NCBI GenBank assembly: GCA_039707655.1
Contig: CM077671.1
Location: 307,337,009 to 307,401,008, forward strand
Source of the DNA: Elymus sibiricus
Taxonomy: Eukaryota; Streptophyta; Magnoliopsida; Poales; Poaceae
DNA: 64,000 bases
Reading direction: 5' to 3'
In this document: piece by piece, positions 33,357 through 45,426 of the stretch
How positions within the stretch are numbered: the first letter of the stretch is position 1
Layout of the letters: every line of letters begins with the position of its first letter
The notes under the pieces: generated by a model
The model's database searches: none
Seen by the model: the letters and a program-made list of their open reading frames with translations, nothing else
Told to the model about the DNA's origin: nothing
Position numbers and translations under genes: made by a program

Positions 33357-34144
33357 CTTTCTTTCTCTAAAAAAATTCTGAATTTTTTAGTGACTCACAA
33401 AGAAGGTGAACAAAACTCAACAAAACTTATAGCAACTACTCCCACAAGTGCCTAGAGGCTATATCATGCATCAAAACAACTTGGGACCATACAAATTTGA
33501 CATGCAAGCTCAAGAACAAGGTCACCACAGCAGCAAAAATTTGCAAAATATAAAGCACTAGAACAAAAACTAATTGGACCATTGGAGGAGTCACATACCG
33601 AAGAACAATCCCCCAAAACAGTTTTGCAAAGGGAGCTTTGCACAAGGAGATCGAAAATGGCAGCAAAATGAGCTAGAACATGGGTTTGAGCAATGGTGGG
33701 GTTTTTTCCTGGAGGAAGACGAAGTGCATGGTGGCTTGAATAAGTGACGGGGGCCTACGTGGGACCCACAAGCCAGGGGGCGCACCCAGGGGGGTGGGCG
33801 CGCCCTGGAGGCTTGTGGCCCACTGGTGCATCCCCCTGATGTGTTCTAAGTGCCAAAAAATCTTAAATATTCCAGAAAAAATCATACTACATTTTCAGGG
33901 CATTTGGAGAACTTTTATTTTCAGGTCACTTTTTATTGCACGGATAAAATAGAAAACAGAAAAATAATAGCATTTTTACTTAATTTACTCTAAATAACAG
34001 AAAGTAAAAGTTGGGTACAGAAGGTTGTGCTTTCTAAATTCATCCATCTCATGCCCGTCAAAAAGAATCCATCAATAAGGTTGATCAAGTCTTATTGACA
34101 AACTTTTTTCGAATGACACGAAACCGGAGAATTTTCGAATAACA
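33357..34144 (-). other. Element A spacer between protease and second ORF
   Basis: The stretch 33600-33960 on the minus strand resembles the U3/R part of the family LTR in design: an 'aaaatttt..cttttattt' block, then the GC-rich 'gggcgcgcc...ggcttgtggg' block, then a pyrimidine-rich leader. It could be a captured or duplicated promoter for the second frame. Confidence 0.45.
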
Positions 34145-34823
34145 CTAGGTTACCTCAATGGGGATATGCATGTCCCCAACAATAAGTATATCATATTTCT
34201 TTTTGGCAGTAGGGAGAGGGAATTCAAAACCTCCAATAATAATCGTTGGAATTTTTTCAATGGAGTTGATACTATGAACTTGAGGTTGTTTCTTCGGAAA
34301 GTGTACCGTATGCTCATTACCATTAACATGAAAAGTGACATTGCCCTTGTTGCAATCAATAATAGCCCCTGCAGTATTCAAAAAAGGTCTACCAAGGATG
34401 ATCGACATACTGTCGTCCTCGGGAATATCAAGAATAACAAAGTCCGTTAGGATAGTAACATTTGCAACTACGACAGGCACATCCTCGCAAATACCGATGG
34501 GTAAAGTAGTTGATTTATCAGCCATTTGCAGAGAGATTTCAGTAGGTGTCAACTTATTCAAATCAAGTCTACGATATAAAGAGAAAGGCATAACACTAAC
34601 ACCAGCTCCAAGATCACATAAAGCAATTTTAACATAATTTCTTTTAATAGAGCATGGTATAGTAGGTACTCCGGGATCTCCTAGTTTCTTTGGTATTCCA
34701 CCCTTAAAGGTATAATTAGCAAGCATGGTGGAAATCTTAGCTTCCGGTATCTTCCTCTTATTTGTCACAATATCTTTCATATACTTAGCATAAGGAGACA
34801 TTTTCAGAATATCAGTCAAGCGC
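34145..34823 (-). pseudogene. Element A retropepsin-like protease
   Basis: Continues the gag-protease frame after the B insertion, starting LTDILKMSPYAKYMKDI. It has the retropepsin-type active site in CDLGAGVSVMP (DLGA in place of DTGA), a flap region with ICEDVPVVV, and the ILGRPFLNTAGA block near the C-terminus, which together mark the plant Gypsy aspartic protease. It stops after PIEVT at 34145, without passing into reverse transcriptase. In the original element its N-terminal side was joined to the segment now at 45427 and above; element B separates them exactly at AGCGC. It would have cut the Gag precursor. Confidence 0.8.
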
Positions 34824-36399
34824 TGCTAATTCTTGAGCTTGCGTTGGTTTTCCCTTGAAGAGGAAAGGGTGATGCAGCAAAGTAGATACGTATTTCCCTC
34901 AGTTGTTGAGAACCAAGGTATCAATCCAGTAGGAGATACAAGCAAGTCCCAATCTTCGCACCTACACAAACAATCAAACTCTTGCACCCAACGCTAAAAG
35001 GCGTTGTCAATCCCTTCACGGTTATTTGCAAGGATGATATCTGATAGAGATAGATATAAAAGATTGCTAGAACGGAAAGTAAAACAAAAGTAAAAAGAAT
35101 GCAGCGAGGTATTTTTGGTTTATAGATCTGAAAATATAATATGGAAAATAGACCCGGGGGCCATAGGTTTCACTAGAGGCTTCTCTCTTGAAGGAAAATA
35201 ATACGGTGGGTAAACAAATTACTGTCGAGCAATTGATAGAAAAGCACATAGTTATGACGATATCCAAGGCAATGATTATGTATATAGGCATCACGTCCGT
35301 GTCAAGTAGACTGAAACGATTCTGCATCTACTACTATTACTCCAGACATCGACCGACTCCTGCCTGCATCTAGAGTATTAAGTTCATGAAGAACAGAGTA
35401 ACACATTAGGTAAGATGACATGATGTAGAGGGATAAACTCAAGCAATATGATGAAAACCCCATCTTTTTATCCTCGATGGCAACAATACAAATACGTGCC
35501 TCGCTACCCCTACTTTGTCACTGGGTGAGGACACCTCAAGATTGAACCCAAAACTAAGCACTTCTCCCATTGCAAGAATTACCAATCTAGTTGGCCAAAC
35601 CAAACCAATAACTCGAAGAGACTTGCAAAGATATGAAATCATGCATATAAGAATTTAGAGAAGATTCAAATAATATGCATAGATAAGCTGATCATAAACC
35701 CACAATTCATCGGATCTCGACAAACACACCGCAAAAGAGTATTACATCGGATAGATCTCCATGAAGATCATGAAGAACATGGTATTGAAGAATAAAGAGA
35801 GAGAAGAAGCCATCTAGCTACTAGCTATGGACCCGAAGGTCTGTGGTAAACTACTCACGCATCATCGGAGGGGCAATGGAGTTGATGTAGATGCCCTCCG
35901 TGATCGAATCCCCCTCCGGCAGATTACTGAAAAAGGCTCCAAGATTGGATCTCACGGGAACAGAGGCTTCCGACGGCGGAAAAGTATTTTCGTGGCTCTT
36001 TTTGGTATCCAGGGAATATTTGGGAATTTATAGGCTGAAGAATAGGGTTAGGAGGGCTGCCGTGGGGCCACAAGCCAGGGGGCGCGCCCCCCCTAGGGCG
36101 TGCCCTGCAGGCTTGTGACTCCACGGCAGGTCTCCTGCCTTCATCTCCAAGTCTGCTGGGTTTCTTCTGGTCCAAGAAAAATCATTCCGAAGATTTTATT
36201 CCGTTTGGACTCCGTTTAATATTCCTTATTTGCAATACTCAAAAACAAGGGAAAAACAGAAACTGGCAGTAGGCTCTAGATTAATAGGTTAGTCCCAAAA
36301 ATAATATAAAATAGCATATTAATGTATATAAAACATCCAAAACAGATAATATAATAGCATGGAACAATAAAAGATTATAGATACGTTGGAGACGTATCA
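34824..36399 (-). repeat. Element B 3' LTR
   Basis: 1576 bp; close to identical with 43839-45421, with small indels such as the 'tatttttgg' duplication at 44125-44142 present only in the other copy. Confidence 0.95.
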
Positions 36400-36415
36400 A
36401 GCATCCCCAAGCTTA
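36400..36415 (-). other. Element B polypurine tract
   Basis: Minus strand AAGCTTGGGGATGCT directly before the 3' LTR. Two further copies of GCATCCCCAAGCTTA (+) lie at 42331-42345 and 42386-42400. Confidence 0.75.
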
Positions 36416-36975
36416 ATTCCTGCTCGTCCTCGAGTAGGTAAATGATGATAACAGAATTTTTGATGTGGAATGCTACCTAACATATTTATCCATGTAATAT
36501 TCTTTATTGTGGCATGAATATTCAGATCCATAAGATTCAAAACAAAAGTCTAATATTGACATAAAAACAGTAATACTTCAAGCATAATAACAAGTCAATT
36601 GCGTCCTTTCGAAATAACATGGCCTTAGAAAGTTATCCCTACAAAATCATACGGTCTGGCTATGCTCCATCTTCCCCACACAAAGTATCTAAATCATATA
36701 CAACCCTGATGACAAGTCAAGCAATTGTTTCACACCTTTTATGTTCTCAAACCTTTTCAACTCTCACGCAATACATGAGCGTGAGCCATGGATATAACAC
36801 TATAGGTGGAATAGAATATGGTGGAGGTTGTGAGGAAAAAGGAGAAGATAATCTCACATCAACTAGGCGTATCAACGGGCTATGGAGATGCCCATCAATA
36901 GATATCAATGTGAGTGAGTAGGGATTGCCATGCAACGAATGCACTAGAGCTATAAGTGTATGAAAGCTCAAAAAG
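36416..36975. other. Element B internal region left of NUMT
   Basis: Non-coding internal sequence of element B up to the mitochondrial insert. Confidence 0.6.
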
Positions 36976-39900
36976 TACCGGCCTATCGACATTGTGCAAT
37001 GCTTATGTGAAATCTCAACCCAAAACTTATTCGTTTCGTTGGAAAACCAACGCCGACGTCAAGATCAGTCTCCTTTCCTTTCAAAAGTGAGCGAGCAGAG
37101 CTGAAAAAGATGGAGTTACCTGGAGATGAGATTGATTTCTACGGATATGAAGGATAGAAATAGGGTCTTTTTTTCCAACGAATCAACCAATTCGTAGATG
37201 TTCCGGTTTTCTTCCCGATCCTAATGCATTTTTCAAAACCAATACCAATAATGATCTAGATCTCAATTTTCATCCAACCCGTGAGGAAATTTTCAATGTC
37301 ATATTAGCCAGTCAAATACGAAGGTATTTGATGCTCCATGAGTCCGGGCAGGAAGCTGTCAATTTAGCTAGAGGATTATTGAGAAACCGACACCGCAATG
37401 GTGAAACTTGGCAGAGCATCCACGATTCTATTCAAACGGGTGGTGGAATGGTGATTTTTATCCAGAATCTGCCGGTGGGGACCCCATTGGATCAATTTCT
37501 CATTCAGCCAATAATTGGTCTGAATGTGGGCAACTATTATTTATCATTTACAAATCAGTCCTTGTATATGCTGCTCACTGTCGTTTTGCTCGTTTTTCTG
37601 TTTTTTGTTGTTACGAAAAAGGGAGGTGGAAAGTCAGTGCCAAATGCATGGCAATCCTTGGTCGAGCTTATTTATGATTTCGTGCTGAACCTGGTAAACG
37701 AACAAATAGGTGGTCTTTCCGGAAATGTGAAACAAAAGTTTTTCCCTCGCATCTCGGTCACTTTTACTTTTTCGTTATTTCGTAATCCCCAGGGTATGAT
37801 ACCCTTTAGCTTCACAGTGACAAGTCATTTTCTCATTACTTTGGCTCTTTCATTTTCCAATTTTATAGGCATTACGATCGTTGGATTTCAAAGACATGGG
37901 CTTCATTTTTTAGCTTCTTATTACCTGCGGGAGTCCCACTGCCATTAGCACCTTTCTTAGTACTCCTTGAGCTAATCTCTTATTGTTTTCGTGCATTAAG
38001 CTTAGGAATACGTTTATTTGCTAATATGATGGCCGGTCATAGTTTAGTAAAGATTTTAAGTGGGTTTGCTTGGACTATGCTATTTCTGAATAATATTTTC
38101 TATTTCATAGGAGATCTTGGTCCCTTATTTATAGTTCTAGCATTAACCGGTCTGGAATTAGGTGTAGCTATATCACAAACTCATGTTTCTACGATCTCAA
38201 TTTGTATTTACTTGAATGATGCTACAAATCTCCATCAAAATGAGTCATTTCATAATTGAATAAAAACGAGGAGCCGAAGATTCTAGGGGGCTACAGCTGC
38301 GCTTTTGCAGCACTGAACATGGTTCCGGGTACTCAAGATATTGTGTTTGGAGAGGTGTAGATAGATAGGACGTAGTCTTGCTCGATCAGGACCCACAAGC
38401 AAGGGCTTGCGCTTCCCGCGCGAAAGAAAGCAAAATATACGGATTGAGATAATAACGGACTTGAAGCTTCTCAATTGATCCAAAGATACTATACTGGTTT
38501 ATTTGGTTATCTGAACTTGGTTGACAGTACCCGGATTCTCCTTTTCTGATTGACTTGCGACATTGGAAAGTCAAGATGGTACCCGGCCTATCGACATTGG
38601 CGACATTGGGAAGTCAAGATATTGGGTTTGTTTTACAAAGAAAGGTGAAAGGCGTGGTCCAGTCAGGATAAAGAACGGGGTCAGTGGTGTCATCCGCACC
38701 CGGATTTGTGCTAACGGAAAAGACAGACAGGAAAAGCTATAGTTTTGGTACTGTGTAATGCCCCCCAATTTATCTCAATCTTATCTCTTTCCTTTAAGGC
38801 GAATACGCGAATGCTGCTCGGTTAGAAAAAGCTCCTGTGGGTAGAAAACTATCTTGTTCAAGCAAGCAATACGAAATACTATGGGGCTAGACTGTTCGGA
38901 ATACGAAACTTGTTCTTGCCCTACTCAGACAAGGTAGGGGTAGTGCGATGCAGCTCTGTGATATAGAAAAGCTAACCAGTAAACAAGCAAGACGAAGGAG
39001 AAGGGTAGTGTTAATAAGAAAGTGGGACCAGTGCCATGTTTATCAAGACGGAATCAGAATATGATTGCCGTGGTAAGAAGAGAAGATGTTCGGAAAGCAA
39101 AGTAGGTTCGATCCTTGTGTGAAAAGTTTCAAGGATGCCATGATAACCCACATTAACATAACATGCTACTTTTGATTCAATTCCCAACCCTGCAGCATTG
39201 GAACCAAGATCAGGCCTGACTATTCTAAATTGGATTGAATGAAGCACTGATTGGAATTATGATCGATTGGTTGAAGGAATTACAACATCTTCAGTTGTAA
39301 AGTTTCGGGTGAGCGCTTAGGCCAAGCCACAATTACCAAGTTAGGATTGGATTTGCCAACTTGAATTCCGTTGATCTTTAGAGTAGATCTTTCCCTTTCT
39401 CGAGTCTCAGTTGAGGGAACTAGCCTTTCCGAGAGCAGCAGCAGAGTCCAGGCTTCCTACACCCATATCTTACGCAACCTTACCTTTTCTTACTATGGGC
39501 CAAATTGCGGAGGAAACCAGAATCACTGTTTTTCGTAGAACTAACTTTTGCTACTGGAGAGTACCTTCCACCAGGTCAGAGCCATGGATCCAAAGCCTAC
39601 TAGTTAGCTTTGAAGGTTTAGGCTTGAGAGAAATCTTGAACAGAACACCGCACTCCCTCCTATCAACTTATTCAGATTTGCTTATTTCTTTATCTTTAGT
39701 TTTTGTAGATATAGGCTTTGGCGGATTCTCTCAAGGCTCGAGTGAAGTGACAAGCACATATTACCGGAAGCTAGTGATCCCGCCCGGCCAGCTCAGCATG
39801 CTTTAGAGCTCCTTGATTGGTACGAGGTAGTGATAGCAAGAGGCAACTCTCAATTGTTGTAATATAGAGACCTCTTTCAATGATTATAGATCCAAAGGAT

Positions 39901-40983
39901 CGTTATTGATAGGAAACTGCCAGTAGCCCTTGACTTTGACTTGAAGAATTGAATCAGCCTTCTTCTTCTTATTCTTCTTCAAGTCTCCCAGGCGTGGTAT
40001 CATCGGATCCACAAGGTCAATTTGTATCCATTTGTTCGAAAACCGGAAATGCCAACTACTCACTTCTTCCCGAGGATGAAGGTGCCATGGGTGATAGCGC
40101 CAGCCATTCCCTCATTGAAAAGAAAGCGCCAACCCTGCTACTAAAGCTAAGGCCAACCGCAACCCAGTGAAATGAAATGCGTATTAAAAAAACATAGATT
40201 AATCTTGATGCGATCGATGCAGACACACTTCTTTTCTTACAGGCTACAGTCAGAAACAACAACTTCGCAAATCACCCTAAGAGTGCCATACGAAAAAACA
40301 AAAGCAACTGTGGGTATAGACCAATTTCTTGCCCCAGAAGAGGCTCAGCCTACCAAACCCTGCTCTTTGCCTGCTTACCGAGCTCTCCTCATACCGAGTA
40401 TCTAGGCATTTCTTCTCATAGACCGGTTGGGAGAAAGTTGGCATTCTTTAATATGTCACTGGGGACCCGTACTTACTTGATGGAATGGATGGGATGATGT
40501 GTTTTAGTTCAGCCAGTAGTGGAGGTTTCCTCGGCCTAGTCGCGTAAGAGCCCCCTTCTTTTTCTAGTTAGTTGAAAGAAAAGCAATGGGGAAGGTTAGC
40601 TTACCAGTTAATTGGTCTGTATCATATCTTGCTATGGTGGGACATCCTCTTCAGTTTAGGTATCCGGGCTGGCTGTTAGCTTTAGTCGTTCGGCACTCTT
40701 CCTTCATTCAACAAGGAGAAGTGTCTAATCAAAATCATTGGTTGAGCCTCGCGTATATTATATGATGTCGTCCTGGAATTGAACTAGCGTTTAAGGTCGA
40801 TCAAGTTCAAACAATTCGGCTCTGCAAGATCAATCAGATATCAAGTAAGAGATAGGCGCTTCCTATTAGTTATAGACTGCTTCTGTGACAAGTGGATCCC
40901 TTTAGGTTTAGTTGTTAATTGTACTATTCTCTTCAATAATTAGGTCTTTCGTATTCCTATTGGGGTCAGTGGTCTTCAAGTGA
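36976..40983 (+). other. Nuclear mitochondrial DNA (NUMT), ~4.0 kb
   Basis: The sequence changes abruptly from retroelement to mitochondrial character near 36976 and back near 40983, where element-B phrases (TATATGAAAGTG, TCTCTATCATGAAGATC) resume. The left third carries atp6; the rest (38260-40983) looks like plant mitochondrial spacer, with no further gene that I could name. A repeat containing CCGGCCTATCGACATTG starts the insert (36978) and recurs at 38583. No target duplication, as expected for end joining. Boundaries are good to about 20 bases. Confidence 0.85.
37147..38259 (+). pseudogene. atp6: Mitochondrial ATP synthase subunit 6, nuclear pseudogene
   Basis: Encodes the membrane subunit a of mitochondrial ATP synthase, which forms the proton half-channels beside the c-ring. 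Recognised from NLPVGTPLDQFLIQPIIG, LFRNPQGMIPFSF and SLGIRLFANMMAGH, the last with the essential arginine. The N-terminal extension typical of cereal ATP6 is present from about 37147. Frame is lost three times: a missing base near 37194 creating TAG, another near 37217, and a shortened T run at 37906-37911 that ends the main frame at 37948. The reading then resumes in another frame from about 37912 to TGA at 38259. It sits inside a retrotransposon in nuclear DNA, so it is not expressed as a mitochondrial gene. Confidence 0.92.
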
Positions 40984-43165
40984 AAGTGACAAAATTCCAC
41001 TAGTTATATGAAAGTGAAAAAATAGGAGACTCTCTATCATGAAGATCATGGTGCTACTTTGAAGCACAAGTGTGGAAAAAGATAGTAGCATTGTCCCTTC
41101 TCTCTTTCTCTCATTTTTTTTTATTTTTTTATTTTGGTGGGCATCTTTGGCCTCATTTTTTTTATTTGGGCTTGGCTGGCCTCTTTTATTATTTGTAAAG
41201 TCCGGAGACTCATCCCAACTTGTGAGAGAGTCATAGCTTCCATCATCCTTTTCTCTCACGGGACAATGCTCTAATAATGAAGATCTTCACACTTTTATTT
41301 ACTTACAACTCGATACCTAGAACAAAATATGACTCTATATGCAATATGAAAGTGATGGTGCGTGTCATGAAAAACGAAACGGTGGAAGTTGCATGGCAAT
41401 ATATCTCGGAATGGCTATGGAAATGCCATAATAGGTAGGTATGGTGGCTGTTTTGAGGAAAGTATATGGTGGCTGTTTTGAGGAAGATGGGTTTAATGCA
41501 CCGGCGAAAGTTGCGCGGTACTAGAGAGGCTAGCAAAGGTGGAAGGGTGAGAGTGCGTATAATCCATGGACTCAACATTAGTCATAAAGAACTCACATAC
41601 TTATTGCAAAAGTCTATTAGTTATCGAAGCAAAGCATTAGACGCATGCTCCTAGGGGAGAGGTTGGTAGGAGTTAACCATCGCGCGCTCCCGACCCTCAC
41701 ATAAAGGTTGACAATCATTAAACAAATCATGCTCCGACTTCGTTACATAACGGTTCACCATACGTGCATGCTACGGGAATCACAAACTTTAACACAAGTA
41801 TTTCTTCCAATTCACAATTACTCACTAGCATGACTCTCATATTACCATCTTTATATCTCAAAACTATATGCAAGGAATCAAACTTCTCATAGTATTCAAT
41901 GCACTTAATATGAAAGTTTTTATTATATCCCTCTTGGATGCCCATCATATTAGGACTAAATTCATAACCTAAACCAATTACCATGCTGTTTAAAGACTCT
42001 CAAAATAATATAAGTGAGGTATGAGAGTTCAATAATTTCTATAAAATAAAACACCACCGTGCTCTAAAAAGATATAAGTGAAGTACTAGAGCAACATTGC
42101 CTAGCTCAAAAGATATAAGTGAAGCACATAGAGTATTCTAATAAATTCACGATTAATGCGTGTCCCCCTAAAAACATGTGTGCAGCAAGGATGATTGTGG
42201 CAAACTAAAAAGCAAAGACTCATATCATACAAGACGCTCCAAGCAAAACACATATCATGTGGTGAATAAAAATATAGCCTCAAGTAAATTTACCGATGGA
42301 TTGAAGACGAAAGAGGGGATGCCTTCCGGGGCATCCCCAAGCTTAGGCTTTTTGGTATCCTTGAATATGGCTTGGGGTGACTTGGGCATCCCCAAGCTTA
42401 GGCTCTTGCCACTCCTTATTCCATAGTCCATCAAATCTTTACCCAAAACTTGAAAACTTCACAACACAAAACTCAACAGAAAACTCATGAGATCCGTTAA
42501 TATAAGAAAAATAAATAACCACTTTACGTACTATTGTGAACTCATTCTTTATTTATATTGGTGTAATATATACTGTATTCCAACTTCTCCATGGTTCATA
42601 CCCCCCGATACAACCCATAGATACATCAAAATAAGCAAACAACACAAAGAAAACAGAATCTGTCTAAAAACAGAACAGTCTGTAGCAATCTATAGACTTC
42701 GAATACTTATGTAACTCCAAAAATTCTGAAAAATTAGGAAAATCAGGAAAATTTGTATATAAATCTTGTGTAAAAATTTCAGATCAAAATCACGTTCCAG
42801 TGAATTTACAAAATTCCTGCACTGAGAGAAAAAGTTTCTGTTTTTCAGCAAAATCAAATCACAAACACCATAGACCACCCCAAAGGTCTTACTTGGCTCA
42901 AACACTAATTTAAACAAGAAAACACAATTACTACAGAGGTAATAATGTGTAAAACACTCAAAACCAGAAGCAAAAACAAAATCATAAAAATAAAATTGGG
43001 TTGCCTCCCAACAAGCGCTATTGTTTAACGCCCCTAGCTAGGCATAACGCAATAGATCTAGGTATTGTCATCTTTGGTATTGTCAACTTTTGTGAGGGGC
43101 TTCTCAAATCCGGGGGGCTCTTTCCTCTTCCCCGGGTTTGTAGGGGAAGAAACCATCTTAATATC
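40984..43165. other. Element B internal region right of NUMT
   Basis: Non-coding element sequence with a 23-base tandem duplication (TATGGTGGCTGTTTTGAGGA at 41438 and 41466) and two extra copies of the polypurine-tract motif near 42331 and 42386. Confidence 0.6.
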
Positions 43166-43621
43166 CTAAATATCCAAACGCTTATTGCAAAGGGTAATCA
43201 AAGTATTCAAGCGATTGAGGTTCCCACTAATATGTTTAAGGGGTTCGTGATATTGTTGTAACTCGACCAAGTGCTTATGTAAGTCACTCAATTTGTTGAG
43301 AATTTGAACTCCCTCTTCTGAGAAAACAAACCCCTTTTTTAGTGGAGGAACCCCCAAAATCCCCTCCAAAACTTCATAAGCAGCGTTAGTATCCAGTTCA
43401 ATAAAATTCCCTTTTGAGGCGAAATCTAAGAGCTCTCTATGATGCAAAGCCAATCCAATGTAAAAATTTCTAAGCAAAACCTTTGCATCTCCTTTTAGGT
43501 TGGAGATACGATAAGATTCCATTAGCCTATACCAGGCATATTTCAAATTTTCCCCTTGTTTTTGTTTGAAGTATAGAACTTCAAAATCTGGTGACAAAGG
43601 GGAAGTAGTAACGCTAGTCAT
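43166..43621 (-). CDS. Element B Gag-like short protein
   Basis: A frame of 151 aa from MTSVTTSPLSPDFEVLYFKQ. It carries a Gag-like block, LKGDAKVLLRNFYIGLALHHR, comparable to the 'LKGDAKIWFNSL' block of element A's Gag, followed by 'AAYEVLEGILG' and a leucine-rich tail. It is much shorter than a full Gag and has no zinc knuckle, protease or polymerase. It lies just inside the primer-binding site, the usual Gag position. The frame continues upstream to 43819 without a stop, so the start is not certain. Probably a degenerate Gag that needs proteins from relatives. Confidence 0.6.
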   Translation of the reverse strand: MTSVTTSPLSPDFEVLYFKQKQGENLKYAWYRLMESYRISNLKGDAKVLLRNFYIGLALHHRELLDFASKGNFIELDTNAAYEVLEGILGVPPLKKGFVFSEEGVQILNKLSDLHKHLVELQQYHEPLKHISGNLNRLNTLITLCNKRLDI

Positions 43622-43810
43622 AGAAACAAGTAAGAGATCCGGTAGGAAACAGGCAAACGAAAACGAGGGCGAATAAAAAAGGCAAATCTTTTTTGTTTTT
43701 CTGAAAATCGTTTTAGAAGTGGGGGAGAGGAAAATGAGAGGCAAATGACAAATAATGTAAATGCAAGAGATGAGTTTGTGATGGGTACTTGGTAGGCTTG
43801 ATGTAGATCT

Positions 43811-43827
43811 CCCCGGCAACGGCGCTA
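43811..43827 (-). other. Element B primer-binding site (tRNA-Asp)
   Basis: The + strand CCCCGGCAACGGCGCTA matches the 3' end of plant tRNA-Asp(GTC), CCCCGGCAACGGCGCCA, with one mismatch, 12 bases from the LTR. Confidence 0.85.
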
Positions 43828-43838
43828 GAAATCCTTCT

Positions 43839-45421
43839 TGCTACTTCTTGAGCTTGTGTTGGTTTTCCCTTGAAGGGGAAAGGGTGATGCAGCAAAGTAG
43901 ATAAGTATTTCCCTCAGTTGTTGAGAACCAAGGTATCAATCCAGTAGGAGATACAAGCAAGTCCCCAATCTTAGTACCTACACAAACAATCAAACTCTTG
44001 CACCCAACGCTAAAAGGGGTTGTCAATCCCTTCACGGTTATTTGCAAGGATGAGATCTGATAGAGATAGATATAAAAGATTGCTAGAACGGAAAGTAAAA
44101 CAAAAGTAAAAAGAATGCATCGAGGTATTTTTGATATTTTTGGTTTATAGATCTGAAAATATAATATGGAAAATAGAACCGGGGGCCATAGGTTTCACTA
44201 GAGGCTTCTCTCTTGAAGGAAAATAATACGGTGGGTGAACAAATTACTGTCAAGCAATTGATAGAAAAGCGCATAGTTATGACGATATCCAAGGCAATGA
44301 TTATGCATATAGGCATCACGTCCGTGTCAAGTAGACCGAAACGATTCTGCATCTACTACTATTACTCCACACATCGACCGACTCCTGCCTGCATCTAGAG
44401 TATTAAGTTCATGAAGAACAGAGTAACGCATTAGGTAAGATGACATGATGTAGAGGGATAAACTCAAGCAATATGATGAAAACCCCATCGTTTTATCCTC
44501 GATGGCAACAATACAAATACGTGCCTCGCTACCCCTACTTTGTCACTGGGTGAGGACACCGCAAGATTGAACCCAAAACTAAGCACTTCTCCCATTGCAA
44601 GAATTACCAATCTAGTTGGCCAAACCAAACCAATAACTCGAAGAGACTTGCAAAGATATGAAATCATGCATATAAGAATTCAGAGAAGATTCAAATAATA
44701 TTCATAGATAAGCTGATCATAAACCCACAATTCATCGGATCTCGACAAACACACCGCAAAAGAGTATTACATCGGATAGATCTCCATGAAGATCATGAAG
44801 AACATGGTATTGAAGAACAAAGAGAGAGAAGAAGCCATCTAGCTACTAGCTATGGACCCGAAGGTCTGTGGTAAACAACTCACGCATCATCAGAGGGGCA
44901 ATGGAGTTGATGTAGATGCCCTCCGTGATCGAATCCCCCTCCGGCAGATTACCGGAAAAGGCTCCAAGATTGGATCTCACGGGAACAGAGGCTTCCGGCG
45001 GCGGAAAAGTATTTTCGTGGCTCTTTTTGTATCCAGGGAATATTTGGGAATTTATAGGCCGAAGAATAGGGTTAGGAGGGCTACCGTGGGGCCACAAGCC
45101 AGGGGGGCGCCCCCCTAGGGCGCGCCCTACAGGCTTGTGACTCCACGGCAGGTCTCCTGCCTTCATCTCCAAGTCTGCTGGGTTTCTTCTGGTCCAAGAA
45201 AAATCATTCCGAAGATTTTATTCCGTTTGGACTCCGTTTAATATTCCTTATCTGCAATACTCAAAAACAAGGGAAAAACAGAAACTGGCACTAGGCTCTA
45301 GATTAATAGGTTAGTCCCAAAAATAATATAAAATAGCATATTAATGTATATAAAACATCCAAAACAGATAATATAATAGCATGGAACAATAAAAAATTAT
45401 AGATACATTGGAGACGTATCA
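43839..45421 (-). repeat. Element B 5' LTR
   Basis: 1583 bp; partner of 34824-36399. Confidence 0.95.
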
Positions 45422-45426
45422 AGCGC

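Larger units (their letters stand above)
34824..45421 (-). mobile_element. Gypsy element B (Sabrina-like), nested in A
   Basis: LTRs at 34824-36399 and 43839-45421 are flanked by a perfect AGCGC duplication (34819-34823, 45422-45426). On the minus strand the LTR runs TGATACGTCTCCAACGTATC to TAGCA. A tRNA-Asp primer site and a polypurine tract are in place. Without about 4 kb of mitochondrial DNA the internal part is about 3.4 kb and codes only for a short Gag-like protein, so it is non-autonomous. LTR and internal phrases match the abundant Sabrina group as remembered. Confidence 0.9.

Noticed and set aside
35067..35373. Frames at 35067-35373 and 44083-44398
   Set aside because: Both are at the same place in the two LTRs of element B; they are shadows.
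38260..40983. Further mitochondrial protein genes in the NUMT
   Set aside because: Frames such as 39411-39806 are open but resemble no mitochondrial protein I can recognise; left as spacer.
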